This document shows, piece after piece, positions 5,921 to 13,799 of a stretch of 24,324 bases of DNA (within the stretch, counting starts at the first letter, position 1; each line of letters opens with the position of its first letter). The position numbers and the translations under genes were made by a program. The notes beneath the pieces are model-generated. The model did not search any database and had not been told where the DNA came from. It saw nothing but the letters and a program-made list of their open reading frames with translations. The DNA comes from Spirochaetia bacterium UBA2205 (GTDB taxonomy: Bacteria > Spirochaetota > UBA4802 > UB4802). The stretch spans positions 24,539 through 48,862 of the forward strand of contig DCUV01000034.1 of assembly GCA_002328585.1 (NCBI GenBank). Direction: 5' to 3'.

Positions 5921-8868
5921 TCTGCCTGTCCTTTTTTTAATATATTTATGATATTCTGCACAATGTCTGAGACCCTTTTAGTATCCTGTATGCCACCTTT
6001 AAATATTGCCTTATGTAGCGCATTCCTTATTTCTCTCTCATATGTTTCGCTCTTGCGCCAGTGTGGATAGCTTGCAAATACTTTCGTTAAACCATTTGCA
6101 AGTTCCTCGGCTTTTAGTATTCGTTCATCTTTAAAGATCCAGTATATGGTGAAAATCTCCGATGACATTTTCTTTTCAACTTGCTCTTTTTGCGTGGCGT
6201 TCATTTCCTTTACTATTTCCTTCAGCTCTTCAAGGGTTTCTTTTGTGGTTTTTTGCCTGTTTTCAAAAAGTTTGACCAGAAGTTCCGCCTTTTCGGCAAT
6301 GGAAACAAGGTATGCAGCATTGACGCCTTGCTGCTCCACCGTCTTTTCTATTATTTTAATAAGGTTAAATACCTTTTCCGTATCAGAAGCTTTGCTGGTG
6401 TCAATTTTTTTCAGGGTTGCATCATCTATGACATAAACATCTAATGTTTGCTCAATGGCGCTGCTGGTGGTATGCTGCTGAACAAGGAGAGCTGTTTTTT
6501 GTGTAAAGTCTTTATTGATGAGGACGCTCCGGTCATAATTTTCCCTGAGGATTTTATACATTTGGGAAAGTGTATGATAGCTGTCACGATAGGTACGTAA
6601 AAAAGCATCAGGCGATATAATCTCGTATATATCACACAATTTTTTGTAAAATTTATAAAACTGCTGCCTTGCTTTTTCATCCCTGAAGTGTTCCAGTACG
6701 GCCTCTACTGCTTTATCCTGAGTTTTTCCTACTATAAGAGTAAGATACTGTTCCTTTGCTGTCTGCATTTCCTTCTTAAACTGTTCCTTTAAAATTTCAA
6801 TATCGTGAACAATACCCTTAATATCCTGCGAATCGAAAGCAAGGGCTTTTTCAAGATTGCCAAATATGCCAACAAAGTCCAGTACAAAGCCAGACGTTTT
6901 TTTTCTTCCATCGTTATCCTCGTAGGGCCGGTTTACGCGGGCAATTGCCTGCAGTAAAACATGGTCGCGCATGGGCTTGTCAAGGTACATGCAGTAGAGA
7001 ATGGGCGCATCAAAACCAGTGAGAAGTTTTTCGGTTACTATTAGTATTTTTGGCAGTTCATTCGGCTTGCGAAAGGCTTTTCGTATCCGTTGTTCTTCTA
7101 TTGGCGATAGTTGATGTTTAACAAGTTTATCGTCATCATTAAACGATGAGCTGTAAACCACCTTTGAGTATTCCGGTGGCAGATATTTGTCAAGCTCTTC
7201 TTTGTACAGCGCACAGGCTTCTCTGTCAACGGCAACCACAAAGGCTTTGTATCCCATTGGCTCAATAAAATTTTTGAAATGTTCACTGATAAAGCGGGCA
7301 ACCTTTTCCACCCGTTCATGGCTCTTGAGCATGTTTTTTAGCGTTACCGCTTTCTCCAGCACCGTATTGAGCTCTTCAATATCGCTCATGCCTTCAGTAT
7401 ATGCAAGGTTTAAAAATTCCTTTTCAAGCAACTCTTTATCAACCTGCAGTTCATTGGGCGCAAGGGTATAGTAAAGCGGCACCGTAGTGCCATCTTCGAT
7501 AGATTCTGCAATGCTGTATTTGTCAAGATAGCCATCTGGCGGGTCATCTTTGCCAAAGGTAATAAATGTTCCCTGTCCATACTGTGTTTTGTCAATGGGT
7601 GTGCCGGTAAATCCTATGCAGGTGGCGTTGGGTAAAGCTCCCATCAGGTAATTGCCCAGTCCTCCGCCGGTGGTTCTGTGTGCCTCGTCAACCAGTATAA
7701 AAATATTGTCACGTGTGCTTATGTTTTCTGGCATATTTTCAAACTTATGGATCATGGTAACGATAAGGCCACGCCTGTCGTGTAAAAGAAGGTTTCGTAG
7801 ATGATCTTTGCTCTGTGTAACCTCAACATTCCCAATACCTACTGCAGTGATGTTTGCAAAAAGCTGACTTTCAAGTTCGTTCCTATCCACCAGCATAATA
7901 ACCGTTGGATTTTCAAAGAGTGGATTCTCGATAATCTTTTGTGCCGCAACAATCATCGTATAAGTTTTGCCCGAGCCCTGTGTATGCCATACAAGTCCCC
8001 GATGCTTTTCTGGATTCTTTGCACGTTCAACAATTTTGTCAATGGCTCTCATCTGATGTGGCCGCAGCACCACCTTTTTTAGCTCGTCATCCTGACGGGT
8101 AAACAGCAGGTAATCCGTAATAAGCTTTATAATTCTTTTTCTGTCAAAAAATGATTTAACTATCTGCTCAAAATTTCCTACTGCTTCCTCTTTCCAGTTG
8201 AAGAGCAACTTTTCGGAGGTGTTCCATGTACCGCTGTAGTAATATTTTGAGATGTGGGTTATGGCATAAACCTGCAAAACGGCAAGAAGCTCCGGACAAT
8301 CGCGATGATAGCGCTTTACCTGCTCCAGCGCTTCGCTCATTCCTTCTACTTTTGATGCTGCTTTAGTTTCGATGAATAGCAGGGGAATGCCGTTGATGAG
8401 AAAGACAATGTCATGTCTGATGGTTTTGATGCCATTTGTAAACATGAACTCTTCCGTAACGTGAAAGGTGTTGCCATCAACATCTTCGGTATCGAGCAAT
8501 TTAATGTTGCGTTCCCGTTTTTTGCCGGGGACAAACACGGTTTTGAAACCTTTGAGATATTCCCATGCGGTAAAGTTACCTTCTATATTTGCCGGTATGG
8601 ATTCGATCTTTTTGACAATTTCTTCTGCCATCAGATGATCTGCAAAGTCCGCATTGAGCCTTTGCAACTGGTTTATAAAAAGCTCTCTGAACACCATACC
8701 TGTTTCTCCACCTCGCAGACGCAGCGCTTCATCGGGAGTAACGTACTGCCAGCCGAGCTTTAGAAACACCCTTGCGCCATTTTGCGCGGTGTATTGTGCC
8801 GACGGTTCCTGAACATAATCAATGATGGGCTTTTGAACCGAATATTTCTCGTCACCAAGTTTGTTCAT
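5917..8868 (-). CDS. hsdR: type I restriction enzyme, R subunit
   Basis: HsdR translocates and cuts unmodified DNA in complex with HsdM and HsdS. The 983-residue protein has the N-terminal PD-(D/E)XK nuclease (Asp153 and Glu167-Thr-Lys169 in the FIETK motif), then a superfamily 2 helicase motor: Walker A QGSGKT at 297-302, DEAHR at 394-398, GFTGTP ending at 424, and the arginine motif QAIARVNRPY in the second RecA domain. The C-terminal region is helical and lysine/glutamate rich, as expected for the part that docks on the methylase core. It overlaps hsdS upstream and the metallopeptidase downstream by ATGA junctions, so all three are translationally coupled. All motor and nuclease motifs look intact. 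Confidence 0.96.
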   Translation of the reverse strand: MNKLGDEKYSVQKPIIDYVQEPSAQYTAQNGARVFLKLGWQYVTPDEALRLRGGETGMVFRELFINQLQRLNADFADHLMAEEIVKKIESIPANIEGNFTAWEYLKGFKTVFVPGKKRERNIKLLDTEDVDGNTFHVTEEFMFTNGIKTIRHDIVFLINGIPLLFIETKAASKVEGMSEALEQVKRYHRDCPELLAVLQVYAITHISKYYYSGTWNTSEKLLFNWKEEAVGNFEQIVKSFFDRKRIIKLITDYLLFTRQDDELKKVVLRPHQMRAIDKIVERAKNPEKHRGLVWHTQGSGKTYTMIVAAQKIIENPLFENPTVIMLVDRNELESQLFANITAVGIGNVEVTQSKDHLRNLLLHDRRGLIVTMIHKFENMPENISTRDNIFILVDEAHRTTGGGLGNYLMGALPNATCIGFTGTPIDKTQYGQGTFITFGKDDPPDGYLDKYSIAESIEDGTTVPLYYTLAPNELQVDKELLEKEFLNLAYTEGMSDIEELNTVLEKAVTLKNMLKSHERVEKVARFISEHFKNFIEPMGYKAFVVAVDREACALYKEELDKYLPPEYSKVVYSSSFNDDDKLVKHQLSPIEEQRIRKAFRKPNELPKILIVTEKLLTGFDAPILYCMYLDKPMRDHVLLQAIARVNRPYEDNDGRKKTSGFVLDFVGIFGNLEKALAFDSQDIKGIVHDIEILKEQFKKEMQTAKEQYLTLIVGKTQDKAVEAVLEHFRDEKARQQFYKFYKKLCDIYEIISPDAFLRTYRDSYHTLSQMYKILRENYDRSVLINKDFTQKTALLVQQHTTSSAIEQTLDVYVIDDATLKKIDTSKASDTEKVFNLIKIIEKTVEQQGVNAAYLVSIAEKAELLVKLFENRQKTTKETLEELKEIVKEMNATQKEQVEKKMSSEIFTIYWIFKDERILKAEELANGLTKVFASYPHWRKSETYEREIRNALHKAIFKGGIQDTKRVSDIVQNIINILKKGQAE

Positions 8869-10181
8869 GAGGTTACCCCCAGATGATTAACCCTGATTTT
8901 TGCGGTCATAAGATTATGCAAAAGGCTTTTGAACAATTCCTCGAGCGCTTTCTTTTTATTTTCCTCCGCCTCTATTTTAGCATCAATGGCGGAAAGAATC
9001 GATGCAATTTTTTGCTGAATGGGGAGCGAGGGAAGGGGGAGTTTAAAGATCTTTAAGACTGACCAAGATGTTCTTGGATGGTTTACTCCTGTCATAGATT
9101 TTGTAGCGAAATTTAAGAAATTGGGCATGTGCAGAAAATAAGTTAAGTATTGAGGGTTGACTAATTCTTTATTGTGTTGAATAACAAGAATATCTGTTGA
9201 ACAAATGCCTTCGAATTCTGCTAAAATTCCTTTATCTAAGTATGGCCTGAGCTTAGCATATAAAATATCATTTTTGTAGAATTTTGATTTTGAACTTTTT
9301 ATCTCTTTTGAGTTACCGTATTTTTTTAATCTATTCTCACCAGAATTTATATGCTCAAGACCTACGTAAGTTATTTCTTCTTTTTTAGGATCAATTGTTT
9401 CTTTTCTATTTTCCGCCACTTCTCCCAGTCTCACCACTTCCCAATCCTTCGGCACGGGTCCGATTTCGGTTTCTTTGAGCAAAACATTTTCAGTCTCTTC
9501 TGGTGAAACGGGTCCGTAGGTGAAGATGTGCTTCATCATGGATTTTTTGAGGGCTTTTGTGGCGGCTATTACGGCTTCCGTTTTCTCCTTTACCTCCTGC
9601 ACCGCAGAGAGAACAGCCGCTATCTTTTGCTGCTCGGGAAGTGGGGGAAGGGGGATTGGGATTTGTTTATATCGTGAAAAATCTAAATTTCTTATTCCTG
9701 TCGTTCTATTTTGAATATCGTTAGTTTTTCCTTGATTATAGAAATCCAATAAAAAATAAAATAAGAACTTTGGGAAAATTATTAGCTTATCACTTATTCT
9801 TATTCTGGAAGTAAAATTGCTGAATGAATACATGAATTGGTCTTCTCTTTCAAAAAAAACAACTCTTCCAACTGGTTGAGTTGGTCCTCCACCAGAACGT
9901 TCTAAAATAATGTCATCTTTTATGATTTCTCTGTTTTTAAAATTTCTTTGTTCTACATCTAACTCTGCTACATCTTCAAAATCTATAGTTCCATCGTTTT
10001 TAAAATTTGTGTTTCTTAAAACTCGCACTTTTATATAAGGCTCTTTTTTACCTTTCCAAAGTCCATTTTGAAATTCAATATATTTGTTATCTAATGGCAC
10101 CACTTTCCACTCTTCCGGTAGTACTCCGAGTTCGGTCATTTTGTAGGTTTGTGAGGGTGTTTCGTTGGTGGATGGTTTCAT
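8865..10181 (-). CDS. hsdS: type I RM specificity subunit
   Basis: HsdS recognises the bipartite DNA target and holds two HsdM copies. The 438 residues contain two target recognition domains (about 20-185 and 235-390), each introduced by a conserved start (TELGVLPEEW; TEIGPVPKDW) and each followed by a conserved helical spacer (PPLPEQQKIAAVLSAVQEV; LPIQQKIASILSAIDAKI). This internal duplication is typical of full-length HsdS, so the predicted target has two different halves. Its stop overlaps the hsdR start. A diverged copy of its first 28 codons and leader lies at 12540-12664. The candidate nuclease gene sits directly upstream, between this hsdS and hsdM. The target sequence cannot be predicted from sequence alone. 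Confidence 0.95.
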   Translation of the reverse strand: MKPSTNETPSQTYKMTELGVLPEEWKVVPLDNKYIEFQNGLWKGKKEPYIKVRVLRNTNFKNDGTIDFEDVAELDVEQRNFKNREIIKDDIILERSGGGPTQPVGRVVFFEREDQFMYSFSNFTSRIRISDKLIIFPKFLFYFLLDFYNQGKTNDIQNRTTGIRNLDFSRYKQIPIPLPPLPEQQKIAAVLSAVQEVKEKTEAVIAATKALKKSMMKHIFTYGPVSPEETENVLLKETEIGPVPKDWEVVRLGEVAENRKETIDPKKEEITYVGLEHINSGENRLKKYGNSKEIKSSKSKFYKNDILYAKLRPYLDKGILAEFEGICSTDILVIQHNKELVNPQYLTYFLHMPNFLNFATKSMTGVNHPRTSWSVLKIFKLPLPSLPIQQKIASILSAIDAKIEAEENKKKALEELFKSLLHNLMTAKIRVNHLGVTS

Positions 10182-10208
10182 AATGATGATATCCTTAGTA
10201 TTTGTTTT

Positions 10209-10310
10209 TTACCTTTTTAATTCTTTATATTCCCGCGGATTTTCCCTTTTCTTTGCAAGGATTATTTCATTCAGTTCATCAATTTGCTGATATACTTTCA
10301 CAAAGTGCAT
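10209..10310 (-). CDS. possible 33-residue ORF between the AAA ATPase and hsdS
   Basis: An ATG at 10310 overlaps the end of the AAA ATPase gene in another frame and opens a 33-codon frame with a highly charged, helix-like product (QQIDELNEIILAKKRENP then REYKELKR), ending just before the hsdS leader. The composition looks coding, but there is no clear ribosome binding site and no family I recognise. It could be chance, or a relic of whatever stood here before. Confidence 0.2.
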   Translation of the reverse strand: MHFVKVYQQIDELNEIILAKKRENPREYKELKR

Positions 10311-12525
10311 TATAATGGGATTTATCCTTATTTTCTATTTCATCTAAAATAAATTTTACGGCTTCTTCTAATTCCTGAATATCAGGAAATTTTGTTGCGT
10401 GGTCTGGATTTTCTTCGTGTGAATATTCGTCCATAATCTTTAATGCTGTGTGTTTTTCTCTTGAATCATTATTATTAAAAAATTTATTGGCTTTATCTTT
10501 ATATTTTTTACCATCGGGATATCTTATAAAAAGATACATTTCAAAGAACCTTCGAAGAATATTGGGTATAAGAAAAAGCTGATCAAAATTATTTTTTTGA
10601 CTTGAATCTTGAAACTCTTTAAGTAATGAAAAAAGATAATTGTATTCACTTTTAAAATTGAGTATTATATTTGGCAAATTATCTATAATTGACTTATAGT
10701 CACCATTTTCTTTAACTTTTTTTATCAAATAGAACTGCGCTTTCCCATTTTTTAAATCATGCTTATAAGCATCTTTCAATAAATTAAAAAAATCAAAATT
10801 ATGTGTTGTAATAAAAACTTGCCCAAATTCAGGTAATTTTTTTGTAAGCAATGAATTAATTCTATGAATATGATTTGAATCTAAACTTGACACAGGGTCA
10901 TCGATAAAAATAATAGCATTTTGTTTATCAAAACCCGTTTCTTCAAGTTTTGCAAAAAAATAGATTAAAGATATGATATTCCGTTCGCCGGTGCTTAAAT
11001 TTCTGGCAATTTTATCAACACGGTATAATTTATACTTGCCATTTTCTGTGGGTTCAATTTTTAATTTATCATCAAAGAAAATTGCCTTTAAATATTCATT
11101 TAATTTTTGGGCACCAATAGCTGATTGTTTTATTTCCTGGTTAATATTATTTATTTCAACATCAAGGGAATTGATTTCTTTTTTTAGGTTATTATTTTCT
11201 TCATCTAGATTTTCTATTTCCTTTTTATTCTCAAAATAATTTTTCTCCTGGATGAACTGAGCAGTAAGATGTTTTATAATTTTCTCTTTTGCCTCACTTT
11301 TTCTTGTTTCTAATGAATTGACTTTATTGTTATGCTTATCAATAATTGATTGTATTTCCTTTATTCTATTGTTTAATTCTTCAGTAGCACTTTGAAATTG
11401 ACTATTATCAATATTCCGACTTAAAACCTCAAAAGGTTTCTCGCGTTTTCTGTTAAGTTCGATTAATAGTACAGACTTCAAATTGAAGAAAAAATTTTTA
11501 GCCTTGTCAAATTCCTGTACTAAATGGCGGTATTCAGATTGAAATTCCTTAAAAAAATTTGCTGAATCAGGCAATGTAAAATTTTTAATATTTTCAAAAT
11601 ATTTATTTATTTCTTCTTCTAAACCCTTGATTTCTTGCATAAGATTATTATACTCTTTTGAAAAATGTTGTTGAAGTTCTTCTAATCTATTTTTGGTTAT
11701 TGGATTGCCACAAAACTGGCAATATTCTTCATTCTGGTGTAAATCAATACCCTGCCGTACCCAATCACTTAGATTTTTATTTTCTTTAAGTTTTTCAATA
11801 ATTTTTTGAGCAGAAATTTCTTTTTGCAAAATAACATTAATTTTCCGAGCATAATCTTCTAATTCTGGAAAACTTACTTGAATTTTCTCTTTTGCTTCTT
11901 CGTTTAGTATTTCTTTTTCATTTGAAAAATCACTTTCATTTAAAATAAATTGATCGTAATTGCCATTTATTGCATCAATTTTGTTTACCAATTTAGTTTT
12001 ATCAAAGTCTTTTGGATTTGTTATACTTAGTATATTTCGTATTTCAGTAGCTTTATCCGTAAGCGATTGTTGAAGTTCTTTTTCTTTATTTGACTTTTCC
12101 TTTTCTTTCGTTTTTTTTGTATCTTCTTTTGATTTTTTGTTTGTTTCAATTTCTTTTAATTTATCTTCAAGTTCTTTTGATTCTTTGCCTAATATTAGGA
12201 TTGGCTCTATCTCTTTATTTTCATTCTTCCATTCAAAATTCTCTTCAATAAAATCTTCATTAAAAACTCTAATAGAATAATCGTTCTCAATGTCTTTTTG
12301 AGTAAGATTCCTATTATCAGTTGTAATACTAAATTTCATTTGTGGATAATCAGGATGACACTTTTTATCTTCTAAGCACTTAAATAAACGAGACAAGGTT
12401 GTTTTTCCAGAATAGTTCCAACCATAGAAAAAGTTGTATTTATTGAACCCACTACATTGAGCATCCCATCTAAAATTATAATATAAACCCATAGATTCTA
12501 TTTGTTCAATTTTTTCAATTTTCAT
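10279..12525 (-). CDS. AAA_13-type ATPase, PrrC/RloC-like candidate anticodon nuclease
   Basis: The 748-residue protein has an ABC-type ATPase split by long coiled coils: Walker A GWNYSGKTT (35-43), a zinc-hook-like CQFC (269-272) between coiled coils of about 115-310 and 375-470, the signature LSTGE (510-514), Walker B FIDDPVSSLD (540-549) and His575 in the switch motif. This is the architecture of RloC (ABC ATPase, CxxC hook). The C-terminal region holds Arg658-xxx-Glu662 and His692, matching the R-x3-E...H pattern of PrrC/RloC anticodon nucleases. PrrC is held silent by a type I RM complex and cuts tRNA when phage blocks that complex; the position next to hsdS and hsdR fits such a role, but nuclease activity is inferred. 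I chose the ATG at 12525, with AAGGAGAAG upstream, over an upstream in-frame start at 12576. The gene is visibly richer in A+T than its neighbours, suggesting separate acquisition. Confidence 0.8.
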   Translation of the reverse strand: MKIEKIEQIESMGLYYNFRWDAQCSGFNKYNFFYGWNYSGKTTLSRLFKCLEDKKCHPDYPQMKFSITTDNRNLTQKDIENDYSIRVFNEDFIEENFEWKNENKEIEPILILGKESKELEDKLKEIETNKKSKEDTKKTKEKEKSNKEKELQQSLTDKATEIRNILSITNPKDFDKTKLVNKIDAINGNYDQFILNESDFSNEKEILNEEAKEKIQVSFPELEDYARKINVILQKEISAQKIIEKLKENKNLSDWVRQGIDLHQNEEYCQFCGNPITKNRLEELQQHFSKEYNNLMQEIKGLEEEINKYFENIKNFTLPDSANFFKEFQSEYRHLVQEFDKAKNFFFNLKSVLLIELNRKREKPFEVLSRNIDNSQFQSATEELNNRIKEIQSIIDKHNNKVNSLETRKSEAKEKIIKHLTAQFIQEKNYFENKKEIENLDEENNNLKKEINSLDVEINNINQEIKQSAIGAQKLNEYLKAIFFDDKLKIEPTENGKYKLYRVDKIARNLSTGERNIISLIYFFAKLEETGFDKQNAIIFIDDPVSSLDSNHIHRINSLLTKKLPEFGQVFITTHNFDFFNLLKDAYKHDLKNGKAQFYLIKKVKENGDYKSIIDNLPNIILNFKSEYNYLFSLLKEFQDSSQKNNFDQLFLIPNILRRFFEMYLFIRYPDGKKYKDKANKFFNNNDSREKHTALKIMDEYSHEENPDHATKFPDIQELEEAVKFILDEIENKDKSHYNALCESISAN

Positions 12526-12539
12526 AATTAACTTCTCCT

Positions 12540-12647
12540 TTACTTTTTTATTTTTTTTAATTCCACCACTTCCCACTCTTCAGGCATTACTCCGAGTTCT
12601 GTCATTTTGTAACCTTGTAGGGGTGTTTCGTTGGTGGTTGTTTTCAT
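12540..12647 (-). pseudogene. duplicated 5' fragment of hsdS
   Basis: Translation from 12647 gives MKTTTNETPLQGYKMTELGV then MPEEWEVV, with 22 of 28 residues identical to the start of the hsdS at 10181, and then runs through an A-rich tract to a TAA at 12540-12542. The leader is duplicated too (CTAAGGATA and ATCATTATG in both). No recognition domain is left. The stop lies 14 bases before the start of the AAA ATPase gene, so translating this stub could deliver ribosomes to it. Confidence 0.8.
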
Positions 12648-12679
12648 AATGATGGTATCCTTAGTTTAATCTTAATATC

Positions 12680-12769
12680 TATATAACGATGCAGGAGACT
12701 TTTTCTTTTTTGCAGAAATGTTTTGTTGCCCAGCGCTTCGATTTGCGAAACGATATGCTGGGAGGTGGG
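12680..12769 (-). pseudogene. degenerate 3' fragment of an hsdS gene
   Basis: On the minus strand this stretch encodes PTSQHIVSQIEALGNKTF then LQKRKSLLHRYI. It resembles the C-terminal conserved helix of HsdS proteins (typically EQH.IV..IEAL...K followed by a K.SLL segment), with an internal shortening. The resemblance is from memory of the family. It lies immediately upstream of the hsdS 5' fragment, suggesting the end of one old hsdS followed by the start of another. Confidence 0.5.
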
Positions 12770-12785
12770 AAAAATAAGATAAATA

Positions 12786-13376
12786 TCAAATATAATTTTC
12801 ATCTGTTTTCCATTTTTTAGGATTATCAATTATATATTGTCGCATTCGATTTAATTCAACCTTATTTCGAATAATATGTTCGTAATAATTTCGTTGCCAT
12901 ACAACGTAAATATCCATGTTTTGTCGAAATCCTTTGGTAACACCAATTTTAAATCCACGAATAATGGAACCAATTGTTTTTGATGGCGAACGAAACGGCG
13001 TTATATTTTGTTGGGGCGTTGGCATTGGTTGGGGCGAAAAATTATTTGATGGTTGGGGCGAAAAATTATTTGATGGTTGGGGCGAAAAATTTTTCGCCCC
13101 TACGATATCATTCAATATGATTATCCCATGAATATGATCTGGCATAATCACAAATTCATCCAATTTTACGTGCGGAAAATGATGGGGTATTTCTAACCAA
13201 CATTGTTGTGTCATTTTTCCAAATTCATTTAACCGCATTTCACCATTTAAAATTTCTCCAAATAAACATTCGTGGTTTTGTGTGCAAAGGGTAATAAAAT
13301 ATATTCCCGGTTGGGAATAATCATATCCCTGCAAACGGATGGAACGACGATGGTGTTTATCTGGATTGTATTTCAT
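12786..13376 (-). CDS. REP-associated tyrosine transposase (RAYT, TnpA-REP/Y1 transposase family)
   Basis: The 196-residue protein belongs to the single-stranded-DNA Y1 HUH transposases related to IS200/IS605 TnpA. It has the N-terminal RRSIRLQGYDYSQPGIYFIT strand, the HUH motif MPDHIHGIIIL (His81, His83), and WQRNYYEHIIRNKVELNRMR then QYIIDNPKKW near the C-terminus, whose Tyr164/165 should include the catalytic tyrosine. RAYTs process REP palindromes rather than moving as typical insertion sequences. I chose the ATG at 13376; the TTG at 13388 is possible. Residues 97-116 are an expanded Pro-Gln-rich linker made by a 24-bp tandem repeat and a 22-bp palindrome, inserted between the HUH motif and the tyrosine helix. 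It interrupts the RM operon between the short ATPase and the hsdS fragments. Confidence 0.88.
   Translation of the reverse strand: MKYNPDKHHRRSIRLQGYDYSQPGIYFITLCTQNHECLFGEILNGEMRLNEFGKMTQQCWLEIPHHFPHVKLDEFVIMPDHIHGIIILNDIVGAKNFSPQPSNNFSPQPSNNFSPQPMPTPQQNITPFRSPSKTIGSIIRGFKIGVTKGFRQNMDIYVVWQRNYYEHIIRNKVELNRMRQYIIDNPKKWKTDENYI
13027..13090. repeat. 24-bp tandem repeat inside the RAYT gene
   Basis: Two perfect 24-bp units (13027-13050, 13051-13074) are followed by the first 16 bases of a third. Each unit starts GGTTGGGGCGAAAAAT and ends TATTTGAT. Because 24 is a multiple of three, the frame is kept and eight residues (NNFSPQPS) are repeated. Confidence 0.95.
13079..13100. repeat. perfect 22-bp palindrome inside the RAYT gene
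   Basis: GGGGCGAAAAA (13079-13089) is followed directly by its complement TTTTTCGCCCC (13090-13100). A degenerate relative, also next to RAYT-derived sequence, is at 16395-16424. This is the type of palindrome a RAYT might act on. Confidence 0.95.
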
Positions 13377-13799
13377 TCTTTCTTTCAATTATCTTTATTT
13401 TTTCCTGTATTAATCCCTATAATCAATATTCTATTTCTTTTTCACAAAGTACTTTTTGGAAGTTACGTAATTGCGTTTTGAAAATATTCCATGCCATTTT
13501 CTATAACCCATTATCCAATATTGCATCTGCAAATGTCCGATAATTTAATCTTTGAAATTCTTCCTTCTTAAAAATTAAAAGCTGGAATTGCCTATTAATC
13601 ACCCGATTAGTCATTTATTAGTCCATTGTTAGTCAAATTAGCCAATCATTAGCCCTTTTAGCCCTTTGGCTCTTTTATCTAAAATATTTGGTGACAGATC
13701 ATTACCTATTCATTACTTTCATTACCTGATCATTTTCTAATTATCATTGTTACTTTTCCCTGGCGTCTTTATGACTTCTTTGTGGCGTCTTTGGCGTCT
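13377..13799. other. gap in the RM island with short degenerate repeats
   Basis: About 420 bases without a secure gene. Four copies of TGGCGTCTT lie at 13761-13811, the last running through the stop codon of the ATPase gene. TTAGTC/TTAGCC units recur at about 13605-13670, and TCATTAC-like units at about 13700-13730. A 37-codon minus-strand frame (13614-13501) reads MTNRVINRQFQLLIFKKEEF then QRLNYRTFADAILDNGL; it looks coding-like but has no clear ribosome binding site. It may be a gene remnant. Confidence 0.4.

Noticed and set aside
10279..12525. The AAA protein as an SMC/Rad50 DNA repair protein
   Set aside because: It shares ABC ATPase and hook features, but there is no partner nuclease gene, the coiled coil is short and the C-terminal extension with R-x3-E...H and the RM context fit PrrC/RloC better.
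12644..12829. 61-codon frame as an independent small gene
   Set aside because: It overlaps the RAYT 3' end and its middle resembles the C-terminal helix of HsdS; it is better explained as a gene fragment.
13027..13100. Regularly spaced repeats suggesting a CRISPR array
   Set aside because: The units are directly adjacent without unique spacers, keep a reading frame and lie within a RAYT gene.
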